Source: JAUIET01 sp964352475
GTDB lineage: Bacteria; Pseudomonadota; Gammaproteobacteria; Pseudomonadales; JAUIET01
Length of the DNA stretch: 64,000 nucleotides
Direction: 5' to 3'
Assembly (NCBI GenBank): GCA_964352475.1
Contig: CAYGSL010000001.1
Location: forward strand, 155,513-219,512
Below the pieces are notes generated by a model. That model was not told the DNA's origin, made no database searches, and worked only from the letters and a program-made list of their open reading frames with translations. Made by a program: the position numbers and the translations under genes. Each line of letters begins with the position of its first letter. Position 1 is the first letter of the stretch. This document shows positions 1 through 8,809 of this stretch, one piece after another.

Positions 1-63
1 ACCCACAATCGAAACCAGGCCCAATAAGCTAAAGCAGCTCACGGAAACGGTTTTACTGGTCAT
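1..63 (-). CDS. N-terminal start of a third gene in the sigma-factor operon (partial)
   Basis: On the minus strand an ATG at 63-61 overlaps the TGA stop (62-60) of the DUF3619-like gene as ATGA, which suggests translational coupling. The 21 visible residues begin MTSKTV and continue into a hydrophobic run (CFSLLGLVSIVG), consistent with a signal peptide or membrane anchor. The rest lies outside the window. Sigma/DUF3619 pairs are often followed by a small secreted DUF3106-type protein, so that is a reasonable guess, but too little sequence is present to call the family. Confidence 0.6.
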   Translation of the reverse strand, partial: MTSKTVSVSCFSLLGLVSIVG

Positions 64-476
64 ACCTCAACCCCCTCGTTGCTGTCTAGCCACATATAAA
101 ACTCAAGTTCTTCCAGCAGCTCCAGGTCAGCGGCCGAAGCAAGCAATTCGAAGTCATCAATGTTGGCTGTCGCGGCATCAACCAGCTGTGGCAGTGTGTC
201 AGCTATTTTGGCTTCCTGTGAATCAGGACTAATTTGTAAAACAACGGTTACCAGCGCTGCGGCTGTTAGCGCACCACCGAACGGCATCCAGTTCCATTGC
301 ATGCCACTCTTTCGTTCCAACGCGGCTGATCGCGCCTTATGCAATCGGCTGAGAGTCGCAGCATCCAGGGAATCGTCTTTTCGTTCCATTAACTCAGTGA
401 CATTACCAAGCAGCTTGTGCTCCACCTCGTTTGCCTCTACCAGGTTAATTGGCTCATTCGTTTTGTCGCTAGACAT
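60..476 (-). CDS. DUF3619-like membrane protein, probable partner of the adjacent ECF sigma factor
   Basis: A 138-residue protein. The N-terminal half is hydrophilic and charged, with a LSRLHKARSAALERK segment like the short helical segment of DUF3619 proteins. One transmembrane helix lies near residues 66-82 (GGALTAAALVTVVLQI). The C-terminus is acidic and ends in an EFYMWLD segment typical of that family. Its start codon overlaps the sigma stop by one base (TGATG), and its own stop overlaps the next ATG. A single-span protein encoded directly after an ECF sigma is usually its membrane tether or anti-sigma factor; that role is inferred here. No zinc-binding HxxxCxxC anti-sigma motif is visible. 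Confidence 0.7.
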   Translation of the reverse strand: MSSDKTNEPINLVEANEVEHKLLGNVTELMERKDDSLDAATLSRLHKARSAALERKSGMQWNWMPFGGALTAAALVTVVLQISPDSQEAKIADTLPQLVDAATANIDDFELLASAADLELLEELEFYMWLDSNEGVEV

Positions 477-1045
477 CAGGAATACTCCGCAAGTTGATGC
501 TTCAATTTTTGCAATGCTCTCGAATAGTGTGTTTTGACGCTGCCCTTGGAACAGCTCATTGCATGGGCTGTCTCGGCTACATCCAGTCCCTGTACCGCCC
601 TGAGCAAGAATACCTGTTGTTGTCTGACGGGCAGATCACGCAAGGCGCCATCCAAAGCATGCATGAAATTTTCCTGCTGGGCGTCACTTGCAGGCGTACT
701 GTGGCTCAATTGCACCGGCAAATCGCCTTCGGTTGTAACTGCCTGTTCACCATCTGCGTCTTCATTTCCGCCGTTTCGCGAGAACCAACGTGATGTCAGC
801 GATTGACGACGGTACCAATTCTTGATTCGATTCTGCAATATTCGGGTAAACAACGGTCCCCAGGTTGCAGAGTCTTTTTCGGAATATTTTTGCACCAGCT
901 TGTACATTGCGTCCTGCACAATCTCAAGGGCGTCATCCCTGTTACCTGTGGCCATCAGCGCCATATTGAATGCCCTGCGTTCTTGCGTTGCAAGAAACTG
1001 ATCCATTTCACGCATTTGCAGCTGTCGAGCTTGCTCATCACTCAT
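476..1045 (-). CDS. ECF-type RNA polymerase sigma factor
   Basis: A sigma-70 family protein of about 189 residues containing regions 2 and 4 only. The region 2 helix (RAFNMALMATGNRDDALEIV) and the C-terminal region 4 helix-turn-helix (LRDLPVRQQQVFLLRAVQGL followed by SKGSVKTHYSRALQKL) are clear. The linker is rich in G, E, D and T. The reading frame is open upstream to 1147, but that extension is not sigma-like, so I place the start at the ATG ending at 1045 (MSDEQARQ). No strong ribosome binding site is visible there. It overlaps the DUF3619-like gene by one base. It probably directs transcription of an envelope- or stress-related regulon; the signal is unknown. Confidence 0.88.
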   Translation of the reverse strand: MSDEQARQLQMREMDQFLATQERRAFNMALMATGNRDDALEIVQDAMYKLVQKYSEKDSATWGPLFTRILQNRIKNWYRRQSLTSRWFSRNGGNEDADGEQAVTTEGDLPVQLSHSTPASDAQQENFMHALDGALRDLPVRQQQVFLLRAVQGLDVAETAHAMSCSKGSVKTHYSRALQKLKHQLAEYS

Positions 1046-1148
1046 AGTCTGCTGGCAACAATCCACCCGTACGAAGAACTCAGATCTCTGCAGCCTAGCG
1101 CAGATGAGGGGGCAACCAAAGCCCCCACTGTGTGCACGATTGCTCAAT

Positions 1149-1502
1149 CTACCTCTGGTTCAGGCGCCGGTCGATTCGATCGCCTTTTCTATCAAGACGT
1201 CTATCTATCTTATCCCCTTTACGATCCAGTCGATTGTCAACTCGATTACCACGGCGTTCCAGACGATTCGCCAAGCCGTCACGGTCGTGCTGACGAGCAA
1301 TTTCGGCGCGTCGATCAAAACGGCGTTCCGCAACATCACCCTTCCTGTCCAGGCGCTGATCAATGCGGTCTCCTTTGCGATCAAGGCGATGGTCAATGCG
1401 ATCACCCAGTTTGTCTGCGGCATCACTTGCCTGTGCGATACTCAGTCCGGTCCAGGTTGATGCGGTGATAATGACACCCAAAGCTATTGCCGGTTTTTTC
1501 AT
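1149..1502 (-). CDS. small secreted protein of charged RLDRKGDRID repeats
   Basis: 117 residues. Residues 1-25 form a Sec signal peptide (MKKPAIALGVIITASTW...AQA). The mature part is almost entirely a repeat of about 11 residues with consensus RLDRKGDRIDx: two good copies, one diverged copy (RFDRRAEIAR), an imperfect middle (RLERRGNRVD), then two more good copies ending RRLNQR. It is extremely rich in Arg, Asp and Lys and lacks Cys and aromatics in the repeats, which suggests an extended or helical periplasmic polyelectrolyte. It lies just upstream of the sigma gene on the same strand, so it may be a target or sensor of that system (inference). I know similar short repeat proteins only as hypothetical proteins. 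Confidence 0.75.
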   Translation of the reverse strand: MKKPAIALGVIITASTWTGLSIAQASDAADKLGDRIDHRLDRKGDRIDQRLDRKGDVAERRFDRRAEIARQHDRDGLANRLERRGNRVDNRLDRKGDKIDRRLDRKGDRIDRRLNQR

Positions 1503-1653
1503 GATACTTCTCCTGTCGATATCGACTCAGTGTTAGTAATGCAACCAGTTGCCTGTACGTGCGGATTTCTGGCTGTTTCATATCTACTAACCCTCAAACG
1601 CCCGATCGGTTGACACTAAATGGATTAATTTTAAGCCGCCTGCTACCGTCCAT

Positions 1654-1668
1654 CCGATAAGGTATCGG
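1654..1668. promoter_or_regulatory. short palindrome upstream of the alcohol dehydrogenase
   Basis: A perfect inverted repeat, CCGATA-AGG-TATCGG, lies in the 204-base gap between two divergent genes, 39 bases before the dehydrogenase start. No T-run follows, so it is not a rho-independent terminator. It could be an operator; nothing else in the gap is recognisable to me. Confidence 0.3.
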
Positions 1669-1706
1669 ACCAATTATCAAAGTCAGTTCAGGCAACGAGG
1701 GCAGTA

Positions 1707-2804
1707 ATGAGAGCAGCGATTCTGGAACAGGCAGGTGAACCTATCGTGATCTGCGAAGACGTGGATATTATTGAACCACGCGCTGGCGAGGTGCGGGTTG
1801 CTGTCAAATACTGCGGAATTTGCCATTCGGACCTAAGCCAGGTTGATGGTACCTTCGTTCCAACAGAACCTATCATTCTTGGCCACGAGGCGGCTGGTGT
1901 AGTGGAAAGCATCGGCGTTGGAGTAGACCATCTCGCCGTGGGCGACCATGTCATCCTGACACCCGCACCGCCTTGCGGGCATTGCTATTTCTGCGTTCGC
2001 AATGAGCCACAGCTCTGCCTGAATACCCACGCGGTATTCACTAACACATTTGCCGACGGACAAACCGGGCTTTCCAGAGCCGGCAAACCTGTTCTTCGCG
2101 GTCTTGGTATGGCCGGCTTTGCCGAATACGTGGTAACACAGGCCAGCGGTGCGGTAAAAATTCCGGCAGAGGTGCCTTTGGAACACGCCTGCGTCATCGG
2201 TTGTGCCATGCAAACCGGTGTTGGTGCTGTGTTTAATACAGCAGGTGTGGAAAAAGGTGCCAGTGTACTAATCATGGGCCTTGGAGGCGTCGGCATGGCC
2301 GCTGTTCAGGGCGCCAGAATCAGTGGCGCGACCACCATCATCGTTTCTGACCCGGTCGCTGAGCGTCGCGAGTTGGCCATGCAACTGGGGGCTACGCATT
2401 GTGTGGACCCGATGAATGAAAACCTGATTGAACAATGCATGCAGCTTACCGAGGTTGGCGTTGACTATGCGTTTGAAACCGCTGGTGTCGCCGCACTGAT
2501 CAGCGATGGCGTAAATGCCACGCGATCTGGAGGGATGACGGTTTGTGTAGGCGCGCCAGGCCTTGAAGCCAAGCTGGTAATAGACCCGGCGGTCATTTTT
2601 GCATCGACAGAGAAAAAGCTATGCGGTTGTTTTTTAGGCAGCTGCAACTCACTCTATGAAATACCCAGACTGGTTCGGCTTTATCAGGCGGGCGTTCTGG
2701 ACCTTGCCGCAATGATCAGCGACATACGACCACTGGAAGAAATCAACCAGGCAATGGATGACATGAAGGCCGCCAGAGGTTTGCGCACTGTTTTGCAGAT
2801 CTAA
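1707..2804 (+). CDS. zinc-dependent alcohol dehydrogenase (MDR superfamily)
   Basis: 365 residues, usual length for a medium-chain dehydrogenase. Catalytic zinc ligands are present: C36 in CGICHSD, H60-E61 in GHEAAG, and C166. The four structural-zinc cysteines are C90, C93, C96 and C104. The Rossmann loop GLGGVG is at 191-196, followed by D215 in SDP, which favours NAD. The long insert after the structural zinc and the CGCFLGS segment resemble class III-like and mycothiol/NDMA-type alcohol dehydrogenases, so the substrate may be a longer alcohol or a thiol adduct; this cannot be fixed from sequence. It is transcribed alone. The ATG follows ACGAGGGCAGTA, giving a usable GAGG ribosome binding site. 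Confidence 0.9.
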   Translation: MRAAILEQAGEPIVICEDVDIIEPRAGEVRVAVKYCGICHSDLSQVDGTFVPTEPIILGHEAAGVVESIGVGVDHLAVGDHVILTPAPPCGHCYFCVRNEPQLCLNTHAVFTNTFADGQTGLSRAGKPVLRGLGMAGFAEYVVTQASGAVKIPAEVPLEHACVIGCAMQTGVGAVFNTAGVEKGASVLIMGLGGVGMAAVQGARISGATTIIVSDPVAERRELAMQLGATHCVDPMNENLIEQCMQLTEVGVDYAFETAGVAALISDGVNATRSGGMTVCVGAPGLEAKLVIDPAVIFASTEKKLCGCFLGSCNSLYEIPRLVRLYQAGVLDLAAMISDIRPLEEINQAMDDMKAARGLRTVLQI

Positions 2805-2974
2805 CGATCATTTCACCCGGAAGTGATACAATGCCTCCCGCTCTCGCCTCTAACAATAACTTCCCTGATGACACGCAACGCTGATCAAAGCCGTGTGCGC
2901 TGATTTGCTCGTTCTTGCATCACAGAGTACATGGTTGTAACAGTAGAACCGACCGCAAATGCTAAGCTAAAAGG

Positions 2975-4264
2975 ATGGCCGCAATCGGCCCATTTTTGTA
3001 CGGAAAGAAGTTGAATACAGAGCAGTTTAAAATTCTTGCACCAATCGCGATTCTGTTGGGCGCCACTCTTATCGCCGCATTGCTTGTGCTTGCCAAGCCC
3101 GCAGCAGAACAGAAACACAGTACGCCAGTGCAACCGCTGGTCGATATTGTAGTAGCCGAAAAACGCACCGTGGCCATTCCGGTGTCGGCACAAGGCACTG
3201 TTCGCGCACGAACAGAAACACAATTGATTGCAGACGTTTCAGGTCGTGTGCAATCCCTTTCCGAACGTTTTCGTGCAGGTGGCTATTTCAAGCGCGGCGA
3301 GGAAATGGCCAGAATTGACAACCGTATGTACGTCGCAGCGGTCAAACGCGCAGAAGCCGCCGTTGCCGGTGCTAATAGTGCGCTTGCAACTGAAATTGGC
3401 CGCAGTGAGGTTGCCCATAAAGAATGGCAGCAACGCGGCAAGAAAACCAAACGAAGCGAGGCCGCACTGGCGCTTTACCTACGCAAACCACAATTGGCAG
3501 AGGCAGAGGCACAGCTTGCATCCGCGAAAGCAGATCTACGCCAGGCGCAAGCTGATCTGGAACACACCGTAGTGCGCGCGCCCTACAACGCCATGGTTAA
3601 GTCCCAATCGATAGATGTGGGTCAATACCTGAATCAAGGTGCAATGATAGGCAGCGTGTTTGCGATCGATACCGCTGAGGTAAACGTGCCATTGCCTGAA
3701 AAAGAATTGCAATTCGTTCGAATTCCCGACGCTTTCGACCAAACGGATGCTATTTACCCGAAAGTGGTTTTGCGCGGTACGGGAAGCCAGAGCGCTTTGC
3801 ATTGGCAGGGGCGATTGGTAAGAACTGAAGGGGTAGTGGACGAAAAAACCCGGTCGATGACGGCTGTTGTCGAAGTCGCTGACCCTTATGGCTTGCTAGG
3901 AAATTCAGAGCATCGCAAGCAACCTCTGCGATTGGGCACTTACGTGAAGGCCTACATCGATGGTAAGCCAATTTCAGATCTGATTGAGATTTCGCAGGCT
4001 GCGATCAATCCGGGTAACAAGGTTTGGCTGGTGAATGAGCGCGGAAGGCTTGAACAACGCACCGTCAATATTCTTACCCGAACTGCCGAGACTGCCTACA
4101 TCAATGGAGGGCTGGCGCACGGCGACAAAGTCAGCACTACGTCATTAAGCAGTTTTGTGACAGGAGCCGAAGTCCGCATAGCAAGCATTAACGGCGAGGC
4201 ACCGGAGCAAAGCTTAACGCTAAGTCCGGCAAGCACCGATGCAGCAACCGACGCACAGCTGTAA
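2975..4264 (+). CDS. RND efflux periplasmic adaptor (membrane fusion protein)
   Basis: 429 residues of the HlyD/AcrA adaptor family. One N-terminal membrane helix lies near residues 22-40. A lipoyl-like half motif (GRVQSLSERFRAGGYFKRGE) precedes an Ala/Glu/Gln-rich helical hairpin (about residues 120-195), then the second lipoyl half (VVRAPYNAMVKSQSIDVGQYL) and beta-barrel domains. It bridges the inner-membrane pump encoded next to an outer-membrane channel. The stop overlaps the pump start (TAATG), so the two are co-translated. A TTG at 3011 is an alternative start. No outer-membrane factor gene is nearby, so a shared TolC-type channel is likely. Confidence 0.9.
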   Translation: MAAIGPFLYGKKLNTEQFKILAPIAILLGATLIAALLVLAKPAAEQKHSTPVQPLVDIVVAEKRTVAIPVSAQGTVRARTETQLIADVSGRVQSLSERFRAGGYFKRGEEMARIDNRMYVAAVKRAEAAVAGANSALATEIGRSEVAHKEWQQRGKKTKRSEAALALYLRKPQLAEAEAQLASAKADLRQAQADLEHTVVRAPYNAMVKSQSIDVGQYLNQGAMIGSVFAIDTAEVNVPLPEKELQFVRIPDAFDQTDAIYPKVVLRGTGSQSALHWQGRLVRTEGVVDEKTRSMTAVVEVADPYGLLGNSEHRKQPLRLGTYVKAYIDGKPISDLIEISQAAINPGNKVWLVNERGRLEQRTVNILTRTAETAYINGGLAHGDKVSTTSLSSFVTGAEVRIASINGEAPEQSLTLSPASTDAATDAQL

Positions 4265-7200
4265 TGAGTGAGTTGGAAAACCCCACGCTTGGGGAAATAG
4301 ATACGCACAAAGGTGTTATCGCCTGGTTTGCACGCAATAGCGTTGCTGCCAATTTACTGATGCTGATCATCATCGTTTCCGGTTTGTATTCCATCAGTAA
4401 TTCTCTACGTTCTACCATGATGCCCGAGATAAACATCCAGAGCATTGTTGTCAGCGTACCCTTCCCCGGCTCAACACCGGAAGATGTAGAAGAAGGCATT
4501 GTTCTGAAAATCGAGCAAGCCGTTGAGGATATTGAGGGCATCACTGAGATTACGTCCACTGCGAACAGCGGCATTGGTACTGTAAACCTTGAAGTTGATA
4601 CTGACCATGACGTTTACGTGGTTATGGATGAGGTCAAAGTAGCCGTCGACGGCATTACCACCTTCCCCGACCAGGCCGAAAGTCCCAATGTAGCGCGCAT
4701 GGAAATGGATTTTGCGAAACTGGCATTGCAGATACAGGTTGGCGGTAGCATGGATGAAATGGGCAGGCGCGATGTAGCAGAATCGTTGCGCCGCGAATTA
4801 CTGGAGTTGCCCGAGGTTATTCAGGTCGAACTGTTTGGCGATCGACCGTTTGAAGTAACGATTGAAGTATCTGAACTCACTCTGCGTAAATACGGCCTGA
4901 CGCTGAGCAATGTCAGTGAGGCAATCCAACGCGCTTCTGTGGACCTGCCGGGTGGCAAGATTCGCACGATAAATGGCGATGTGATTTTACGAACCAAGGA
5001 TAAAGCGTATCGGCAGTACGAGTTTGAAGACATTGTGCTGATCACCAATGCTGATGGCACCCGCGTGACCATTGGCGACGTTGCTACCGTAAAAGACGGT
5101 TTTGAAGAGCTGGACGGCTTTTCCTATTTTAATGGCGGCCCGAGCATAGGCGTTGTGGTAATGGCGGTTGGCGATCAGGATATTCTTGAAGTCACCGATG
5201 CCGCAAAAGCGTTTTTGAATGAACGACAACTAACACTGCCAGAAGGTGTCAGCATAGAGTACTGGGCCGACTTTACCTATTACCTGAAAGACCGTCTGGG
5301 CCTGATGTTTGAAAACATGTTGCTTGGAGCGATACTGGTTTTCGTCATCTTGTTACTGTTTATGGATTTCAAGGTAGCCATGTGGGTTGTGATCGGTTTG
5401 ATCGTAACCTTCCTTGGTGTTTTCGCCACTCTGCCGCTAGACGCGATAGACGTTACGCTGAATATGTTCAGCGTACTTGGCTTCATTGTTGTGTTAGGGA
5501 TTGTGGTGGACGACGCCATTGTCATTGGTGAAAGTGCCCATGCCAGCATGTCGCGCGACGGTTATAACGTGGATTCCGTAATAAGCGGTGCACGCCGTGT
5601 GGCCACGCCCGCGACCTTCGGCGTGCTAACTACTATTGCGGCCTTTGTTCCCATGGTGTCGCTTGAAGGTGATGCCGCGGCATTCCCCGCGGCCATTGGC
5701 TGGGTGGTCATACTAAGCCTCAGTTTTTCTCTGATCGAATCGAAATTAATATTGCCGGCGCATTTAACGCATATTAAATCGCCTGCAAAAGAAACCAGTC
5801 TGCTAGGCAGATTGCAATCCAAGTGTAATAGCCTGCTGCACACCGTAATTACCGAGCACTACCAACCGCTGTTGCGCTGGTGTCTGGAATTCCGATACGT
5901 GACTTTTGCGTTTTTTGTATCGCTGCTGATCATCACACTCGGCCTGGTGTTCGGTGGTGTGGCACGTTATGTCATGTTTCCGGAAGTGCCTGGCGAATTT
6001 ATCGAGGTCAACCTGGAAATGAGTGAAGGTGTGCCCAAGCGCGAGCTTTACGGCGCCATAGAGCGCATTATTAATGCGGCTGACTCCATGCAAGAAGACC
6101 TGAAGTCGCAAACCGGCATGAAAGAAGACTTTGTAGAAAATCTGTTTGGCTATGGCGAAGACAGTAGCAGTGCGTCCTTCATGTTGGAAATGACCAAGAA
6201 AAAAGACATACCGGTCGGATCGGCACAGGTATCTGAAACCTGGCGCCGCCACATTGGCGAAATCCCAGGCGCCAAATCACTCAGAGTACTTGATGCAGAC
6301 CCTATGGCCGGCGCACCCATTGCCTTCCTGTTGATCTCAACTGACATTAACGAGCTTGGTCAAGCCTCCGAAGAACTAGCTAATCATTTACAGACCTTCA
6401 GCGGCGTGTTTGATATTGACAACAACGCGGCCGAATATTCTGATGAACTTAACATTACAATGAAACCTGAGGGCGAAGCTCTGGGCCTGTCGCTGATGGA
6501 TATTGGCCGTCAGGTCAGGGCGGCTTTTTACGGTGAAGAGGCACAGCGTATTCAGCGCGGCCGACACGAAGTGAAGGTGATGGTTCGCTATCCGGAAGAA
6601 CAGCGACAGTCGATAACCACATTGGAGAATATGTTCGTCAAAACACCGCAGGGTGACGAAGTGCCATTCTCATCGATAGCCAACGCCAGTATTCAGCCCG
6701 GTTATACCGCGATAAGAAGGGTAGACGGCTCAAGAGCGGTTACCGTCAGTGCCAATGCCGACCTTGGTGCAGTTGAGCCAGCCGAGATTGTTGCAGATGT
6801 TCAGACCAATTTTATCCCGCAGTTAAGCGAGCGCTACCCCAACCTGACCATTGAACTTGATGGCGGTTCAGAAGAAGAAAAAACACTGCTTCTCAATCTG
6901 CTTATTGGCCTGGGGTTTTCTCTATTTGCAATCTATGCATTGCTGGCTATACCACTCAAATCTTACCTGCAGCCCATTATTATCATGGGTGTCATTCCGT
7001 TTGGTTTTATAGGTGCGGTGTTCGGTCATATGTTGCTGGGCCTAACCATCAGCAATTTTTCCTTGTTTGGCATTCTCGCGCTGGCGGGTGTGGTGGTCAA
7101 CGACAGTATTATTCTGGTTGATTTCATTAATCAGGCGCGGGCGCGCGGGGTCGATGTAATCACTTCCGTGATTCAAGCGGGCACGCTGCGTTACAGAGCG

Positions 7201-7434
7201 ATCATGCTAACGTCTCTAACTACTTTCTTTGGTTTGATCCCCATTGTGCTGGAAACAGGTGCGCAGGCGCAGTTTATAATCCCAATGGCGGTGTCACTGG
7301 CGTTTGGTATCGTTTTTTCAACCGTGGTGACTTTGATCCTAATACCTTGTCTGTACCTGGTACTTGAAGACTTGAATTCATTCAGCCTTGAGTCAAGCAC
7401 TGCAGATTTGGAGGCCAAGCCTGGCGTGATTTAG
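4264..7434 (+). CDS. RND efflux transporter, inner-membrane pump (AcrB/HAE-like)
   Basis: 1056 residues, normal for the family. It has the duplicated arrangement of 12 membrane helices with two large periplasmic loops. The proton-relay aspartate pair is seen in the TM4 segment GIVVDDAIVIGESAHA, and the equivalent second-half segment is VVNDSIILVDF. The N-terminus (WFARNSVAANLLMLIIIVSGL) matches TM1 of this class. It forms a trimeric proton-driven exporter with the upstream adaptor. The sequence alone does not reveal the substrate. The last bases run into a short convergent gap with the EAL gene. No local TetR or MarR regulator is present. Confidence 0.92.
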   Translation: MSELENPTLGEIDTHKGVIAWFARNSVAANLLMLIIIVSGLYSISNSLRSTMMPEINIQSIVVSVPFPGSTPEDVEEGIVLKIEQAVEDIEGITEITSTANSGIGTVNLEVDTDHDVYVVMDEVKVAVDGITTFPDQAESPNVARMEMDFAKLALQIQVGGSMDEMGRRDVAESLRRELLELPEVIQVELFGDRPFEVTIEVSELTLRKYGLTLSNVSEAIQRASVDLPGGKIRTINGDVILRTKDKAYRQYEFEDIVLITNADGTRVTIGDVATVKDGFEELDGFSYFNGGPSIGVVVMAVGDQDILEVTDAAKAFLNERQLTLPEGVSIEYWADFTYYLKDRLGLMFENMLLGAILVFVILLLFMDFKVAMWVVIGLIVTFLGVFATLPLDAIDVTLNMFSVLGFIVVLGIVVDDAIVIGESAHASMSRDGYNVDSVISGARRVATPATFGVLTTIAAFVPMVSLEGDAAAFPAAIGWVVILSLSFSLIESKLILPAHLTHIKSPAKETSLLGRLQSKCNSLLHTVITEHYQPLLRWCLEFRYVTFAFFVSLLIITLGLVFGGVARYVMFPEVPGEFIEVNLEMSEGVPKRELYGAIERIINAADSMQEDLKSQTGMKEDFVENLFGYGEDSSSASFMLEMTKKKDIPVGSAQVSETWRRHIGEIPGAKSLRVLDADPMAGAPIAFLLISTDINELGQASEELANHLQTFSGVFDIDNNAAEYSDELNITMKPEGEALGLSLMDIGRQVRAAFYGEEAQRIQRGRHEVKVMVRYPEEQRQSITTLENMFVKTPQGDEVPFSSIANASIQPGYTAIRRVDGSRAVTVSANADLGAVEPAEIVADVQTNFIPQLSERYPNLTIELDGGSEEEKTLLLNLLIGLGFSLFAIYALLAIPLKSYLQPIIIMGVIPFGFIGAVFGHMLLGLTISNFSLFGILALAGVVVNDSIILVDFINQARARGVDVITSVIQAGTLRYRAIMLTSLTTFFGLIPIVLETGAQAQFIIPMAVSLAFGIVFSTVVTLILIPCLYLVLEDLNSFSLESSTADLEAKPGVI

Positions 7435-7453
7435 CATCGTTGCATCGGAAGAG

Positions 7454-8809
7454 TCAGGAGTTAGCCGCTCGCTGAGGTTTTTTCGGCGGACTGAAATACT
7501 TGATCATATTGTATTTGTCCAACCATTGCCGAAACTCTTTGCCTGGTAGTGGTTTGGTAAAGTGATAGCCCTGCGCGTAATCGCATTTCATTTTCATCAG
7601 CACTTCCAGCGTTTGCATATCTTCTACACCTTCCGCTACAACGCTCATTCCGAAGTGGTGTGCAATGGCAATTATGGCCCTTACAATCATCTGGTCATCA
7701 CGATCTGTAACAAGGTTGCTGACAAAACACTTGTCTATTTTAATTTCGTTGGCCGGTATCAGTTTGAAATACGACATAGACGAATAGCCGGTGCCAAAGT
7801 CATCAATGGAAATCTTAAAACCATGAGACTTCAACTCTTCCATCATTTCAAAACACTGATCGGGGTTATCCATCAAACTACTTTCAGTAATTTCAAGGGT
7901 GATGTTTTCGCTGGACATTTCCCATATATTCAGCGCCGACTCCAGTGTGGCTTGTAAATTACCAGATATAAGATCTTTAGGTGACAGGTTTAGTGAGACG
8001 TTGAGTAATGTATCCCGATACTCAATGTGAGACGCTTCTCTGGGCAAGGTGAGTATCGCCCACTCGGTGAGGTCGCTAATTAAACCCGTTGTTTCAGCGA
8101 TGGGAATAAAGATCTCAGGGCCAATGTCGCCAAGTGTGGCCGACTTCCAGCGCATAAGCGCTTCGCACGCCACCGGCTTAAAATTCTGCAAGCTTACCTT
8201 TGGCTGATAGTGCAAAGCCAGTTCACCCGCACCAATGGCCCGATTCAGCTCATCGCGTAGCTTCCATTCATTAAGACCTTCTTTTTCACCGGTACCGTCT
8301 GCAACGAAGCGACCATCGGGCTCATGCCGTGCTTTTTCCAGGCTGCGTTCAGCATGGATCAGGAAGGCCTCGTCTGCATTGGCGTTCAAAGGTGCCACAG
8401 ACACACCCACGTAACATTCAAGTCGTATGTCCTGATTCTGGCACCGTATCGGTTCTGCCAGAATCTGTTGCACTTTACTTGCGGCAACTGGCAGCAGTCG
8501 AAGCGATTGCATTTCCGGTACAACCACTGCAAACAAGTCATTTCCCAGCCTGCTTACAATGCTGGCTTTCTTTATGTTTGCTTTCAATAGGCTGTAAACA
8601 TGCGCAAGCACACTGTCACCTACGCCATAACCAAAACGTCGATTCAGGTGCCGAAAATTCTTTATATCAATCAATAACAGTGCCGTTAGACTGTCTTCGC
8701 GTTGACCAATATCCAGATCGGCTGAGAGCCCGGTCAGGAATCGTGCTCGATCGATCTCAGGCGGTTTGCGGGGTACTAGATCCTCGCCGCTATCACGCAA
8801 AGATGTCAT
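7454..8809 (-). CDS. degenerate-GGDEF / EAL cyclic-di-GMP phosphodiesterase
   Basis: About 451 residues from the ATG ending at 8809; an in-frame GTG at 8845 would add 12. The GGDEF domain comes first, but its active-site loop reads GNDLF (residues 89-93), so cyclase activity is probably lost. The EAL domain looks complete: EAL at 216-218, LEITES, IDDFGTGYSS, IKIDKCFV, AEGVED and YAQGYHFTKPLP carry the metal-binding and catalytic residues. It should hydrolyse c-di-GMP, possibly with GTP acting through the dead GGDEF domain as in some family members. It overlaps the upstream HD-GYP gene by 17 bases, indicating coupled translation. No membrane segment is evident, so it is cytosolic. Confidence 0.9.
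   Translation of the reverse strand: MTSLRDSGEDLVPRKPPEIDRARFLTGLSADLDIGQREDSLTALLLIDIKNFRHLNRRFGYGVGDSVLAHVYSLLKANIKKASIVSRLGNDLFAVVVPEMQSLRLLPVAASKVQQILAEPIRCQNQDIRLECYVGVSVAPLNANADEAFLIHAERSLEKARHEPDGRFVADGTGEKEGLNEWKLRDELNRAIGAGELALHYQPKVSLQNFKPVACEALMRWKSATLGDIGPEIFIPIAETTGLISDLTEWAILTLPREASHIEYRDTLLNVSLNLSPKDLISGNLQATLESALNIWEMSSENITLEITESSLMDNPDQCFEMMEELKSHGFKISIDDFGTGYSSMSYFKLIPANEIKIDKCFVSNLVTDRDDQMIVRAIIAIAHHFGMSVVAEGVEDMQTLEVLMKMKCDYAQGYHFTKPLPGKEFRQWLDKYNMIKYFSPPKKPQRAANS

Noticed and set aside
803..1468. Long plus-strand open frame across the sigma and repeat-protein genes
   Set aside because: It is the antisense reading of two supported minus-strand genes and is extended by the regular base composition of the RLDRKGD repeats.
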